From contig JBGVOM010000133.1 of assembly GCA_045126515.1 (NCBI GenBank), positions 1 to 62,802 of the forward strand: 62,802 nt of DNA, given 5' to 3'. Below, one piece after another: positions 41,481 to 51,260 of the stretch (its first letter is position 1; each line of letters starts with the position of its first letter). A program made the position numbers and the translations under genes. The DNA is from RUG11237 sp045126515 (GTDB lineage: Bacteria; Bacillota; Clostridia; Lachnospirales; Lachnospiraceae). The notes under the pieces were generated by a model that ran no database searches, was not told where the DNA came from, and saw only the letters and a list, made by a program, of their open reading frames with translations.

Positions 41481-44162
41481 GTGAAACAGTCCTATACATT
41501 ATACATCAATCTACAGGAAAAGAAAAAATCCCAAAACACATATCAGAGAAAAGAGCTGGAGGAAATGACTACCCACCAGTTGCGGGAAATCTGTACCAAG
41601 GAAACCATTATCAAAGGAATTACCAATCCATTAAACAGATATGAGTTAATAGAAACCATTCTTCGGTATCGTGGCGAAAAGGAAGCTCTACTGATTCGAA
41701 AAGAAAAAGCGGGCGGATTAGAGCGGTTAGAGGAAGTGTTGAAGCGGAAAAAGGGAAGTCTTTTGAAAGACCAGGGAACAATCCGGAATCCTGCAAAATT
41801 GATATTATACAGAGGACTGGACTTGTCATTATTTGATGCATACGAAGTGGAGATAGACCGTAGCAAAAGAAACGATATCAGCAAAACCGTTATTAATCGC
41901 ATTTATGAATCCAATGTACTGCTGGTCAGTGAAGAAGGAAAAATCTGCAGCATTTTAAATCTGGTCAGTGATGGTGGGCAGACACCAAGATTTTTCCTGG
42001 AACGGGACGGAAGCCAGCCAATTTATCCGGCAGAACATAAAGTATACTATTTGCTGTTTTTTGAAAAAAAAGAGTCAGATTATCTTTATAACGCATATTA
42101 CGACATTCCTCAGAAACCATTTGCAGCCTTAAATTATTATAAAATCCCGCTGGTAGATTTAGAAGTTCGGGATGTGGAGGAAACAGAGGCAATTCTTTCT
42201 ATTGATTTTGGAACTTCTAATACGACTGCCGGAACTTACTTAGATTATGGCTATATAACCAGAACGGATGACAATGATATTTTAAATGGCACTGTGAAGC
42301 TGGATGCAGTCAATGTGGTTCCCTTTTTAGACCACACGAAAGGAGAAAAAAGATGGATTCCTCTGCTGCCCACGGTTGCCTGTGTAACGGATTGTTCAGA
42401 TTCGGAACAGATTGAATTTCATTTTGGCTATGATGCAAGAAAAGATACCCAGATTAAATATTATGATGAATCCTTTAGTATTTTCTATGAGATGAAGCGC
42501 TGGGTAAACAGTTATGAGCAGATGCAGGAGGTAACAGATAAACAGGGAAACAGCGGCAGGATTGCCAGAGGAGAGATTATACGTCGCTATCTGCTGTATG
42601 TGATTCATTGCGCAGAGCAGCGTTTTAAGTGTAGATTTAAAAATCTGCATTTAACCAGTCCCGTAAAGCAGAAACTGCAGTTTAACAAGATGTTTCAGGA
42701 GCTTCTCTATGATTACAATATTGAGGCAGAGCATATGTTAGACGAAGGCAGTGCCGTTATTTATAACACCATTCACAATCTGATAGAAAAAAAGCGTTAT
42801 TATGACGGGGAAGTAGTTTCGGCATTGATTATCGACTGTGGAGGAGGAACTACAGATTTGTCTTCCTGTGATTTTGCCATTTCCAATGACAATGTTTCTT
42901 ATAAAGTGGATATTCAGACCACCTATGAAAATGGAGATACCAACTTTGGTGGCAACAACATTACTTACCGTTTTATGCAGTATATAAAAATAATGTTTGC
43001 AAGACATTACAGTGGACAGAAGCTTCTTCATATTGATGAGCTGATTCCAGTGGCATCGGAAGATATTTTTCGTTTTGTGGACGAATTTGGAAAGGAAGAA
43101 GTCTATAAAAAGTTAGAGCAGGAATACAAGGAGGCAGAGCAGATTATTCCTACCATGTTTAAGAATTATGAAAACCACACAAGAGATGAATACTTCATGG
43201 TAAAAAATAACTTTTATTTCCTGTTTGACATTGCAGAACGGATGAAAAAGAAATTTTACAAAAGCGATGGTGTGGTAAGAAACAGTTTTCAGGCATCTTA
43301 CGAAAAAGAGGAAGAAGACCTGCGCATTACAAAAATTGACCGTTGGAATCTGGTGGTTCGGGAAGATGGTCAATTAAAGTACAATCACAATTTCCCGGAT
43401 ATTGTATTTAACATAAAGGAAATCGAGCTTTTGTTAAAGGCAGATATTTATGAAATTGTAAATAAATTTCTGGATGAATTTTATCAGAATAAAACCTTGT
43501 CAGACTTTTCCATTATTAAGCTTACCGGGCAGTCCTGCAGGATTGATGTATTCCGTGAAGCATTAAAGGAATTTGTACCGGGAAAAAGCGTGGAATTTAA
43601 GCAGCAGAGCAAAGAGAAGACAGGAATTATTGACTTGAAGTTGACCTGCGTGCGTGGGGCTATTCAATATGTAAATGCCAGGAAAATGGGCTATACCACG
43701 GTAAATCTGATTTATCGTATGCCTACGATACCATATTCCATTAGTGGTTATACCCATGAAAATGAAGAAAAAATGTTGATATATAGTCTTGATAGACAGC
43801 AGACATGGGGATATCTTTCCAGACACAGCGGAATAAGACAACTGGAATTATTTTTAAAGGATGGTTCCGGAAATCTGAAATACAGATATACCTATCACAG
43901 CAGGGTGGAAGATTACAAAGAAGTTACTTATCAGGAAATTGTAAGCCAGCACAAAAACTACGCAGAATGTCTTCCACAGGCGGACATGGACACCATTGAA
44001 GATGACGAAGTAAAATTCTTTGTATTTGCAGCAAAAGACCAGTGGGGTTTCTTTTTGCTCCCGATAAAGCGTATTAACGCTCAACTGTATGTGGGAAAAG
44101 AGCAGTTTTATGCCTTTGAAAATGATTGCTGGGAAATGGATTTCTTTGATGGGCTGAAGTAA
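41481..44162 (+). CDS. Hsp70/actin-fold ATPase
   Basis: The 893-residue protein has a short N-terminal SAP/Rho-N-like helical motif (TTHQLREICTKE through NRYELIETILRYRG). An Hsp70-type nucleotide-binding domain follows, with phosphate-1 SIDFGTSNTTAGTY (about 239-252) and phosphate-2 LIIDCGGGTTDLS (about 449-461). After an insertion-rich domain, a further adenosine-type motif KLTGQSCRIDVFREAL is seen near 675. It is far longer than DnaK's ATPase and lacks a clear DnaK peptide lid. The J-domain gene in the same operon suggests a private chaperone pair. Start: GTG 41481 after AGGAGGAAGAAACG. Confidence 0.85.
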   Translation: MKQSYTLYINLQEKKKSQNTYQRKELEEMTTHQLREICTKETIIKGITNPLNRYELIETILRYRGEKEALLIRKEKAGGLERLEEVLKRKKGSLLKDQGTIRNPAKLILYRGLDLSLFDAYEVEIDRSKRNDISKTVINRIYESNVLLVSEEGKICSILNLVSDGGQTPRFFLERDGSQPIYPAEHKVYYLLFFEKKESDYLYNAYYDIPQKPFAALNYYKIPLVDLEVRDVEETEAILSIDFGTSNTTAGTYLDYGYITRTDDNDILNGTVKLDAVNVVPFLDHTKGEKRWIPLLPTVACVTDCSDSEQIEFHFGYDARKDTQIKYYDESFSIFYEMKRWVNSYEQMQEVTDKQGNSGRIARGEIIRRYLLYVIHCAEQRFKCRFKNLHLTSPVKQKLQFNKMFQELLYDYNIEAEHMLDEGSAVIYNTIHNLIEKKRYYDGEVVSALIIDCGGGTTDLSSCDFAISNDNVSYKVDIQTTYENGDTNFGGNNITYRFMQYIKIMFARHYSGQKLLHIDELIPVASEDIFRFVDEFGKEEVYKKLEQEYKEAEQIIPTMFKNYENHTRDEYFMVKNNFYFLFDIAERMKKKFYKSDGVVRNSFQASYEKEEEDLRITKIDRWNLVVREDGQLKYNHNFPDIVFNIKEIELLLKADIYEIVNKFLDEFYQNKTLSDFSIIKLTGQSCRIDVFREALKEFVPGKSVEFKQQSKEKTGIIDLKLTCVRGAIQYVNARKMGYTTVNLIYRMPTIPYSISGYTHENEEKMLIYSLDRQQTWGYLSRHSGIRQLELFLKDGSGNLKYRYTYHSRVEDYKEVTYQEIVSQHKNYAECLPQADMDTIEDDEVKFFVFAAKDQWGFFLLPIKRINAQLYVGKEQFYAFENDCWEMDFFDGLK

Positions 44163-44186
44163 ACAGAAAGGACAGGGAAAGCTGAA

Positions 44187-47100
44187 ATGAAGAGAAACAT
44201 AAATAAAATAACGGCAATGGTCATGATTGTTTTAATTCTTGCAATGACATTGCCGGTGGATAAAGGAAATCAAGTAAATGCAGGTGAAGAATCGGCACCA
44301 ACTGTTGTCACGGCAGAAACTCCCCAGGAAACTCCAATACCAACCGAGCTTCCAACTATGGAGATTCTACCTGATATGACAGCACTGACAACAGTGAAAG
44401 ACGGAATCATTTATGGAAAAACTCAGATTTCCCTGCCGGTTGCAGTAGAAAACTTGGTTGAAAACGCAAAACAGGAACTTATCCTCCAGCAAAGTTCTTA
44501 CCCTCAGGCAGTAGATGAAACTTATGATATGACCTCTTTTCAATGGCAGCAGAATGGTACTGCAGAATGGAAAAGTAATCTTACAGATGAGCAGCAGATG
44601 ATGATACAGGAAACCTATAGATTTCAGGTGGAATCACAGGAGCAGGATATAGTGTCCAAAGACCTTACACTAGTGTGGGATTATCTGGCACCGGAAATCA
44701 CATTGTCTTACAGTGAGGAAGAATTGGCAGAATTATCACAAGTACGTTCTGAAAATCTTACTCTCCATTATGAAGCAAAGGACCTGTCCTATCCGCTGAC
44801 AGATGAACAGGAGATTCCGGGTATTGGCGTGGAGAAAGTATATGCTGAGTTTGAAACCAGCATGGAAGGAGGAAAGGTACCGAAAACAGTGGAAACCAAT
44901 TCCCCAGACACTATCACATTAAATTTTGCAGAAATCAGTCAGTTTCATGGAATATGCAGACTTTATGCAGTGGATTACCTTGGAAATATCAGTGAACCGG
45001 TGGAACTGGAATTACATATAGACAGAACTGCTCCACAAATTGTGATTACCGGTGGAAAAAGCAACCAGTGGGAAAAGGAAATAACCATTACCGCAAAGGT
45101 TTCTGATTATTGTTTTCCGAATAATATGGAAAATGCTTTCTGGTATGCAATGGAGGGGGATAATACACCTCAGTACGATGGAATCACATGGCAGAAGAAT
45201 GAACAGGAAAGTACAGAATTTGAACAGGTCTATGATATTACAATCGTGGTAAGCAAGGAAAAATACGCAGATTACAATGGTAATTGCAAAATTGGCGCAA
45301 AAGATAAGGTAGGAAATGTTCAAAACTCAGCCGGTGAAAACAATCAGTTTAAAGTAATGTTTGACAGCACTGCACCAGAGTTTCAAGGCATTACCATTAC
45401 GGATGAAAAGAAAAATCCATTAAAATCCATATGCAATAAATTAAGCTTTGGAATGTTTTTTCAGGATAAAATCCGTATAGAAGTGAATGCAGCAGATGTA
45501 AAGAAAAACAATGCATTTTCCGGGATTTCCCAGCTAACCTTAGTAATAGATGGGGAAGTATATGCACCGGCAAGTACACAAGGAATTGGAACAGAATCAT
45601 GTACAGTAGTTTTTTTATTAGAAAAAGAAAAAAAGTACACCAGTTTTTGTTTTACAGTTACAGACAATGCAGGAAATGCCACAAAGAAAACAATGGGAGA
45701 GATAGACAGTCTGCTGGATGCTCCGGCAGTTTATCTGGATGGTACCGCACCTTCTCTTTCCATTACAGCACAAAAGGAAGGCGTGAATACATATAAAGAC
45801 AAGGAAAAACGTAACTGGTACCAGAAGGATATTTCCTTTCAGATAGTGGCAGGAGATAATCTGGCAGGCATTCAGAAAATTGAAGTAGAAATAAACGGAA
45901 AAAATATTACAAAGGATGTGGACGGAAAGCCAATCAATGACGGGGCATTTCAGACAGAGGTAATTACCCGGAAAGAATTTACCCTTAGCACAAGTCAGGC
46001 AAACCCACAGAAAAAAACGCAGGGGGGCGAAGATGGCAGATACGACTTGACCATTCAGGTTACCGATAATGCAGGCAATGTGACGACTAAAACTCAGACT
46101 GTGTATTTAGACACCACAGCACCATATATCAAAAGTGTAGAAGTGTCTGGGACAGGCTCGCTGGAAGGCAAAGGAAAGATAACATCAGCGGATACCTATG
46201 GCTACTTTGTGCAGGGAAACGCAGAACTGCTGGTTACAGCAGCTGACGATATGGGAAGTTCAGGATTGAAAAGCGTCACCTATTATACTGTAAACTACAC
46301 CAATAGTGAGCAAGGTAAAAAAAGTGCGGAAAAAACCATTGCAGTAGATGAAAATGGAAAGGTAAAAATTAAACTTTCTGACGACTTTCGAGGTGTAGTT
46401 TATCTTAAGGCAGTGGACAATGTAAAAAATATTACTAAAGAATATAAACGACTTCAATATATTATCACAGGCACACAGAAAGACCACGAAAAACAGGCAG
46501 ATATCCAGATTATCCTGCCGGAAACAGGCAGTAAGGATGTTAATGGTGTCCCTCTGTACAGCCAGAACGTAACAGCTAAGGTAAAAGTAAAAGATGCAGA
46601 TATGGGGCTTAAGAATGTAATATGGAATGTTACATCAGAACAGGATACAGCAGGCAATCAAAGTGGCAGCATTACCGTGGATGAAAAAGGAAAAATTTCT
46701 GACACCAACCGAATGCATGTGGTATCTAAGGAGAAAAATCTGGTGACAGAAGCAGAAGGAGAAATACAGATTTCCAATGACAGTAATCATATCTGTGTAA
46801 CAGTGGAATTGACTGACCGGGCAGGAATGACATACAAAAAAGAAATAACACTAAGTATAGACAAACAGAAACCTGTAATAGAAGTGACATACGACAATCA
46901 AAATCCTCAGGAAAGTTATTTAAAAGAAGGTGAATTTTACAAAGAAGATAGAACTGCAACACTGATAGTCAGAGAACGTAACTTCGATTCTTCCAAAGTA
47001 CAGGTAAAAATAACTAATGAAGAAGGCGATGTGCCATCTGTGACTGCTTGGGAAAAAGCAGAAAACACTCAAAATCCGGATCAAACCACCTATACAGCCA

Positions 47101-48602
47101 GAGTACCGTTTACTGCGGACGGCAAATATACTCTGGAGGTAATTGCAGAGGACAGCGCAGGCAATCAGGCAGAATCCTATCAGGGAGAAGCTTTTATACT
47201 GGATAAAACGCAACCCACTGCAGAAATCAGCTGGGATGATGTGGCAGCTTCTAATGGAAACTATTATAAAGAAAGCAGACGGGCAACTATCACCATTACA
47301 GAACACAATTTTGACGGAAGCAAAGTACAACTCACCGGCAATGCAGCCCAGAGAACAGAGGCAGCCGGATTCCCGGCAATGTCTTCTTTCCAGACAGAGG
47401 GAGATATCCACAAAGCCACCATAGAATTCACAGAAGACGGCACCTATTCCTTTGAAATCTCTTACAGTGATAAGGCTGGAAATGAGGCAGAAATTGTAAA
47501 GGCAGAAAATTTTTCCATCGATAAGACAGAACCGGAACTTTACTTTGAAGGAGTGGAGGACAAGGGAGCATATAAAGAGGATGTGACTCCGGTCATTGTA
47601 TGCCGGGATGAAAATCTGGATGCCTCTACCTTAAATGCACAGGTAACCATGGTAAATCAAAAGAATTCCCTGATACAGCCGGAAGAAGCTATTGGAGAAA
47701 CCAAATCAGCAGGTGACACATATATGATGACACTGAATAATCCGGAGCATATAAGAGAAAATGATGGTATTTACATGATAACCGCCTCTGTGCTGGATTT
47801 CGCCGGAAATGAACATGAGGAAACAGTTTGTTATTCTGTAAATCGTTTTGGTTCCATATACACTCTTCAGGAGGAAGCAAAAAGAGTAGCCGGAAACTAT
47901 GTAAAAAGCTCACAGGCAATTTCTATTGTAGAAACCAACACAGATGAAATCAGTGCAGAGGATGTGAAAGTAAAACTGACCAAGAATGGGCAGGTAAGCG
48001 AGCTTACAGAAGGAAAAAACTATACCAGAGAAGAAAACCTAAGTGATGGCAGCTGGAAACAATATACATATACCATTCCCAAAGATAATTTTACAGAAGA
48101 CGGAGTTTACATGGTGTCCATTTCTTCCAAGGATAAAGCCGGAAACTACAATGAAAATGTCGCAGAAGGGGAAGAAGATGCAGAATTGTGGTTTGGCGTG
48201 GACAAAACAAGCCCGGTTATTGTGCCTTTAAATCTCCAGGCAGAAGAAACTTACAATCTCAACGGCTTACAGGCAGAAATAGAAGTTCAGGACAATTTAA
48301 AACTTTCAGAAGTGAAAGTCTTTGTCAACGACGTAGAAACAGAATTGAAACAGAGTGAAGAACAGGAGCATTACACTTTCAATTTGCCGGAAAGCACTGA
48401 GGAACAGAATATTCGGATTGTGGCATCCGATGCCGCCGGAAATGAAATGGTAAGAGAAGTAAACGGAGTCTACATCACCACAAATCCGTGGGTACGGTTT
48501 GTACATAATAAGAGAGCTGTAGCGGTTGTGGCTGGAGTACTGGCAGCGATGGTGGCTGTCGGAGCGGGAGTGGTGATTTGGAGGAAGAAACATACAAAAT
48601 AG
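44187..48602 (+). CDS. Large Ig-like surface protein with C-terminal membrane anchor
   Basis: The 1471-residue protein has a signal peptide (TAMVMIVLILAMTLPV, probable cut after VNAG) and a Pro/Thr-rich stretch. At least eight Ig-like beta-sandwich repeats follow, marked by the boundary motif D-[KRT]-[TQ]-[AEKQ]-P (IDRTAPQ, FDSTAPE, LDGTAPS, LDTTAPY, IDKQKP, LDKTQP, IDKTEP, VDKTSP) and D-x-AGN (DNAGN, DSAGN, DKAGN, DFAGN). A membrane helix (about 1446-1466) and a basic tail end the chain. There is no LPXTG. A fibre this long could cross the peptidoglycan, so it may guide or brace the injection apparatus or contact targets. Confidence 0.9.
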   Translation: MKRNINKITAMVMIVLILAMTLPVDKGNQVNAGEESAPTVVTAETPQETPIPTELPTMEILPDMTALTTVKDGIIYGKTQISLPVAVENLVENAKQELILQQSSYPQAVDETYDMTSFQWQQNGTAEWKSNLTDEQQMMIQETYRFQVESQEQDIVSKDLTLVWDYLAPEITLSYSEEELAELSQVRSENLTLHYEAKDLSYPLTDEQEIPGIGVEKVYAEFETSMEGGKVPKTVETNSPDTITLNFAEISQFHGICRLYAVDYLGNISEPVELELHIDRTAPQIVITGGKSNQWEKEITITAKVSDYCFPNNMENAFWYAMEGDNTPQYDGITWQKNEQESTEFEQVYDITIVVSKEKYADYNGNCKIGAKDKVGNVQNSAGENNQFKVMFDSTAPEFQGITITDEKKNPLKSICNKLSFGMFFQDKIRIEVNAADVKKNNAFSGISQLTLVIDGEVYAPASTQGIGTESCTVVFLLEKEKKYTSFCFTVTDNAGNATKKTMGEIDSLLDAPAVYLDGTAPSLSITAQKEGVNTYKDKEKRNWYQKDISFQIVAGDNLAGIQKIEVEINGKNITKDVDGKPINDGAFQTEVITRKEFTLSTSQANPQKKTQGGEDGRYDLTIQVTDNAGNVTTKTQTVYLDTTAPYIKSVEVSGTGSLEGKGKITSADTYGYFVQGNAELLVTAADDMGSSGLKSVTYYTVNYTNSEQGKKSAEKTIAVDENGKVKIKLSDDFRGVVYLKAVDNVKNITKEYKRLQYIITGTQKDHEKQADIQIILPETGSKDVNGVPLYSQNVTAKVKVKDADMGLKNVIWNVTSEQDTAGNQSGSITVDEKGKISDTNRMHVVSKEKNLVTEAEGEIQISNDSNHICVTVELTDRAGMTYKKEITLSIDKQKPVIEVTYDNQNPQESYLKEGEFYKEDRTATLIVRERNFDSSKVQVKITNEEGDVPSVTAWEKAENTQNPDQTTYTARVPFTADGKYTLEVIAEDSAGNQAESYQGEAFILDKTQPTAEISWDDVAASNGNYYKESRRATITITEHNFDGSKVQLTGNAAQRTEAAGFPAMSSFQTEGDIHKATIEFTEDGTYSFEISYSDKAGNEAEIVKAENFSIDKTEPELYFEGVEDKGAYKEDVTPVIVCRDENLDASTLNAQVTMVNQKNSLIQPEEAIGETKSAGDTYMMTLNNPEHIRENDGIYMITASVLDFAGNEHEETVCYSVNRFGSIYTLQEEAKRVAGNYVKSSQAISIVETNTDEISAEDVKVKLTKNGQVSELTEGKNYTREENLSDGSWKQYTYTIPKDNFTEDGVYMVSISSKDKAGNYNENVAEGEEDAELWFGVDKTSPVIVPLNLQAEETYNLNGLQAEIEVQDNLKLSEVKVFVNDVETELKQSEEQEHYTFNLPESTEEQNIRIVASDAAGNEMVREVNGVYITTNPWVRFVHNKRAVAVVAGVLAAMVAVGAGVVIWRKKHTK

Positions 48603-48623
48603 AGATAGCAGAGGAGCTTTAAA

Positions 48624-49217
48624 ATGTGGGAAATTATTTTAATCATAGTGTGTGTAGTTATGCTACCACCAGTCAATGTGGTAATGGAAAAATTACAATT
48701 ACACAGATATGAACATACAATATTAAAAATTTTAGGAAAAGGTGTGATTCTCTCCATAGCCGTGTTAATTTGTACATTTGTCATTACGCAGATTAGGGAT
48801 AAAAAAGAAGGTATAACAACTGACATAATGGATAAAGGAATGGTGGAATTTACTGCAACAGCTCCACATATTACAAGCACAAAGGCGTATAACGGAAAAC
48901 GTATGACTACAATTACCAATTATTATGTGAAATATGTGGGAAAGATGGAGAATCTTAAGTTGACATATTATGAAAAAGTATCTAGTACAGAGGAAATGGA
49001 AAATTTAGTGAAACAAAAGGCATCAAAAAGTTTGCGGGTATTTCAGGGAACAGATGGAGAAATCTATTATGGGCAGGAATCAGATACCGTACAATCTTAT
49101 CTGGCAGATAATGTGGCGTGGAAGCCGGTGTATCACAAAATTATAGTCATTGCGGCAGCAACGCTGATTTTGCTGGAGATATTACTGATTTCTTTAGGCA
49201 TTAAAATGGAGAAATAG
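48624..49217 (+). CDS. Three-helix membrane protein of the injection-system operon
   Basis: I recognise no family. The 197-residue protein has two N-terminal hydrophobic helices (about 2-22 and 38-58), a central soluble part of about 110 residues rich in Thr, Tyr and Lys, and a C-terminal helix (IIVIAAATLILLEILLISLG). The soluble part is probably outside the cell if the basic residues at both ends stay inside. It lies between the Ig-like surface protein and the second sheath gene, so it may be part of the membrane anchor. Confidence 0.75.
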   Translation: MWEIILIIVCVVMLPPVNVVMEKLQLHRYEHTILKILGKGVILSIAVLICTFVITQIRDKKEGITTDIMDKGMVEFTATAPHITSTKAYNGKRMTTITNYYVKYVGKMENLKLTYYEKVSSTEEMENLVKQKASKSLRVFQGTDGEIYYGQESDTVQSYLADNVAWKPVYHKIIVIAAATLILLEILLISLGIKMEK

Positions 49218-49226
49218 AGGTGCAGT

Positions 49227-51260
49227 ATGAAAATGGAACAAACCAATAGAACTATTTTGTTTGAAGAAATAAATACTGATAAGCCCAGCCTTTTAACAAT
49301 GATTGGAGATGTAAAGGAACAGGAAAGTTTAACTGATGAGAAGATACATCAGATACATATGGAACTGGAAATACAATCTTTTCAGCAGCTGATTGAAAAA
49401 TTTGAACCAGGTATTTATATGTACTTAAATACTTCAGAGTGTCAAGTCTGCTTCTCCTGCCAACGTTATCATATGAAAGGATATGAAGTTTCTAAAATTG
49501 CACTGGATAATAAAAATTCATTGCTTTCTGCAATTTTAGAGTTAATGGAATCAAAGAAAAAAGGCCGGTATCTGTTAAAAAATTTTAATTATATACTAAG
49601 TCGTCTTGTGTCGGAAAAACACAGAAAAAATTTTTTGGAGCAGAGAAAGGAATTAATAAAGTTATTTCAACAAAAGCAGACAGACAAAGCAGAGAAAATA
49701 TATGAAAATATTGTAGAAAACTATAACGAGGGGTTATTTCTTTTAACAATATTTTTGCAGGAAGCATACGAAGTATTGGTAGAGAAAAAATCGGAAAACA
49801 GAAAAGACCGTTTTATTGCAGATACCACTATCTCCAATTTGGTTACACCTATTGCTATTTCAGAAAACCTCCAGAAAAAGGAACGTTATCTGTCAGAAAG
49901 AGGGCAGCACGAGTATGCGGAATTTATGAAAGGACAACGGAGTGTTTATAATAAGGAATTACTGTCCTATTGTATGCTGCTTCCAACTATAAATACGAAA
50001 AAACAGATATGGGAATTACAGCCGGTTTATGAAAAATATCTTGAGTATTATGCAAATATTATAAAACTGTTCTGGATTCAGGGAAAACCTTTAATAGAAC
50101 GGTTATTAGGTGTAAAAATGTTTTTTGAACAATATGGAGAAATTCCGGAAGGAATGCATCCAAGTTTGGTAATTTCAAATTTCTCGGCAAAAGATATTTT
50201 ATCCATGGATGCCCGCAAAAGACTACAGATTTATTTAGAAACAGTCAATCAGAAAAATTATGGAAAAAATACATTATGGTATGGAATTATCCCAAATATT
50301 TCGTTAGCAGATTACGAAAAAGAAAGAAATCTGCGGGAAAGATTTCAGGGAACGAAAGAGAAAATACAGTATCCGGTAAATACTTGTCAGGAAGTTTCTG
50401 TATTATTACAGATTTTAGGGAAATATAAAATTCAAACATTTGTAAGTCCTCAGATTACAGAGAAAACTACATATCAGTGGCTAAAACAACATGGAATGAA
50501 AAACTGGCTGGAAACGCTACAGGAATATGAAGGCTTGCAAAAGTTAGAATATGTGATTCCCTGCTATCCCAACTGTGTAGTACTTCCAAAAGAGCAGGCA
50601 CAACTTAACTTAGGGCATAATACCACTTATGACGAACTGGAGGAACAGATAAGAATTAAGGGTGAAAAAAAATTATGGTTGGATGGTTTGGGAATAGAGG
50701 CCTCCTATATCGTAGCAGGGTTATTTGCAGCTTGTCAGTGTCCTAAATATTTAGAAGCTAAATATAAGAAAAATATTGATGATAAAATTCCGGGAGTGGC
50801 GTACAGAATTACAGAAGAAAACCATGCACTGGTCACACCCACAACCATGGCAAGAGAAGTTCTCGCTTTTCCTATGGAATTAATACAGGAAATTCAGAGA
50901 AAAGGAGTGGGAGTAGTTTTGGTGCCTTGCCAGGGGAAAATTGTGGTTGCCACGGATAGAACACTGGCATACCAAAAGGGAGTAAGTGATGAAATCTGCC
51001 ATATTCAGACATTGAATTATATTCAAAGGGTGATTCGGTATGTAACTCAGGATTACAAAGAAAATCTCATTAAACAATTTTTTCAGAACCGGGCAGGAAA
51101 TACTAAAATGCAGTGGATGGAAAATCAAAAGTCCATAAATTCAATTTTAAAAGAGGGAGAATCTATGGAATATGAGATTGATGAAAAGAATAGTACTTGT
51201 ACATTCACTGTAATGTTTGAAAAGAGTAGGAAGGGAGAGACAGTACGCATTGCAAAATAA
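49227..51260 (+). CDS. Second sheath-like protein (paralogue of 34278-36452)
   Basis: The 677-residue protein is related end to end to the putative sheath at 34278. It shares the opening QTNRT(I/M)LFEEIN, LLT(M/L)(I/V)GD, FEPG with FEPV, LLGVKMFFEQY, RLQIYLETVNQKN, LWLDGLGIEASYIVAGLFAA and a TPTTMAREV segment. It is about 47 residues shorter, mainly in the middle. Its place at the head of the presumed baseplate genes suggests a specialised role, such as the first sheath ring or baseplate collar, or an alternative sheath. The 3' end overlaps the next reading frame by up to 44 bases. Confidence 0.65.
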   Translation: MKMEQTNRTILFEEINTDKPSLLTMIGDVKEQESLTDEKIHQIHMELEIQSFQQLIEKFEPGIYMYLNTSECQVCFSCQRYHMKGYEVSKIALDNKNSLLSAILELMESKKKGRYLLKNFNYILSRLVSEKHRKNFLEQRKELIKLFQQKQTDKAEKIYENIVENYNEGLFLLTIFLQEAYEVLVEKKSENRKDRFIADTTISNLVTPIAISENLQKKERYLSERGQHEYAEFMKGQRSVYNKELLSYCMLLPTINTKKQIWELQPVYEKYLEYYANIIKLFWIQGKPLIERLLGVKMFFEQYGEIPEGMHPSLVISNFSAKDILSMDARKRLQIYLETVNQKNYGKNTLWYGIIPNISLADYEKERNLRERFQGTKEKIQYPVNTCQEVSVLLQILGKYKIQTFVSPQITEKTTYQWLKQHGMKNWLETLQEYEGLQKLEYVIPCYPNCVVLPKEQAQLNLGHNTTYDELEEQIRIKGEKKLWLDGLGIEASYIVAGLFAACQCPKYLEAKYKKNIDDKIPGVAYRITEENHALVTPTTMAREVLAFPMELIQEIQRKGVGVVLVPCQGKIVVATDRTLAYQKGVSDEICHIQTLNYIQRVIRYVTQDYKENLIKQFFQNRAGNTKMQWMENQKSINSILKEGESMEYEIDEKNSTCTFTVMFEKSRKGETVRIAK

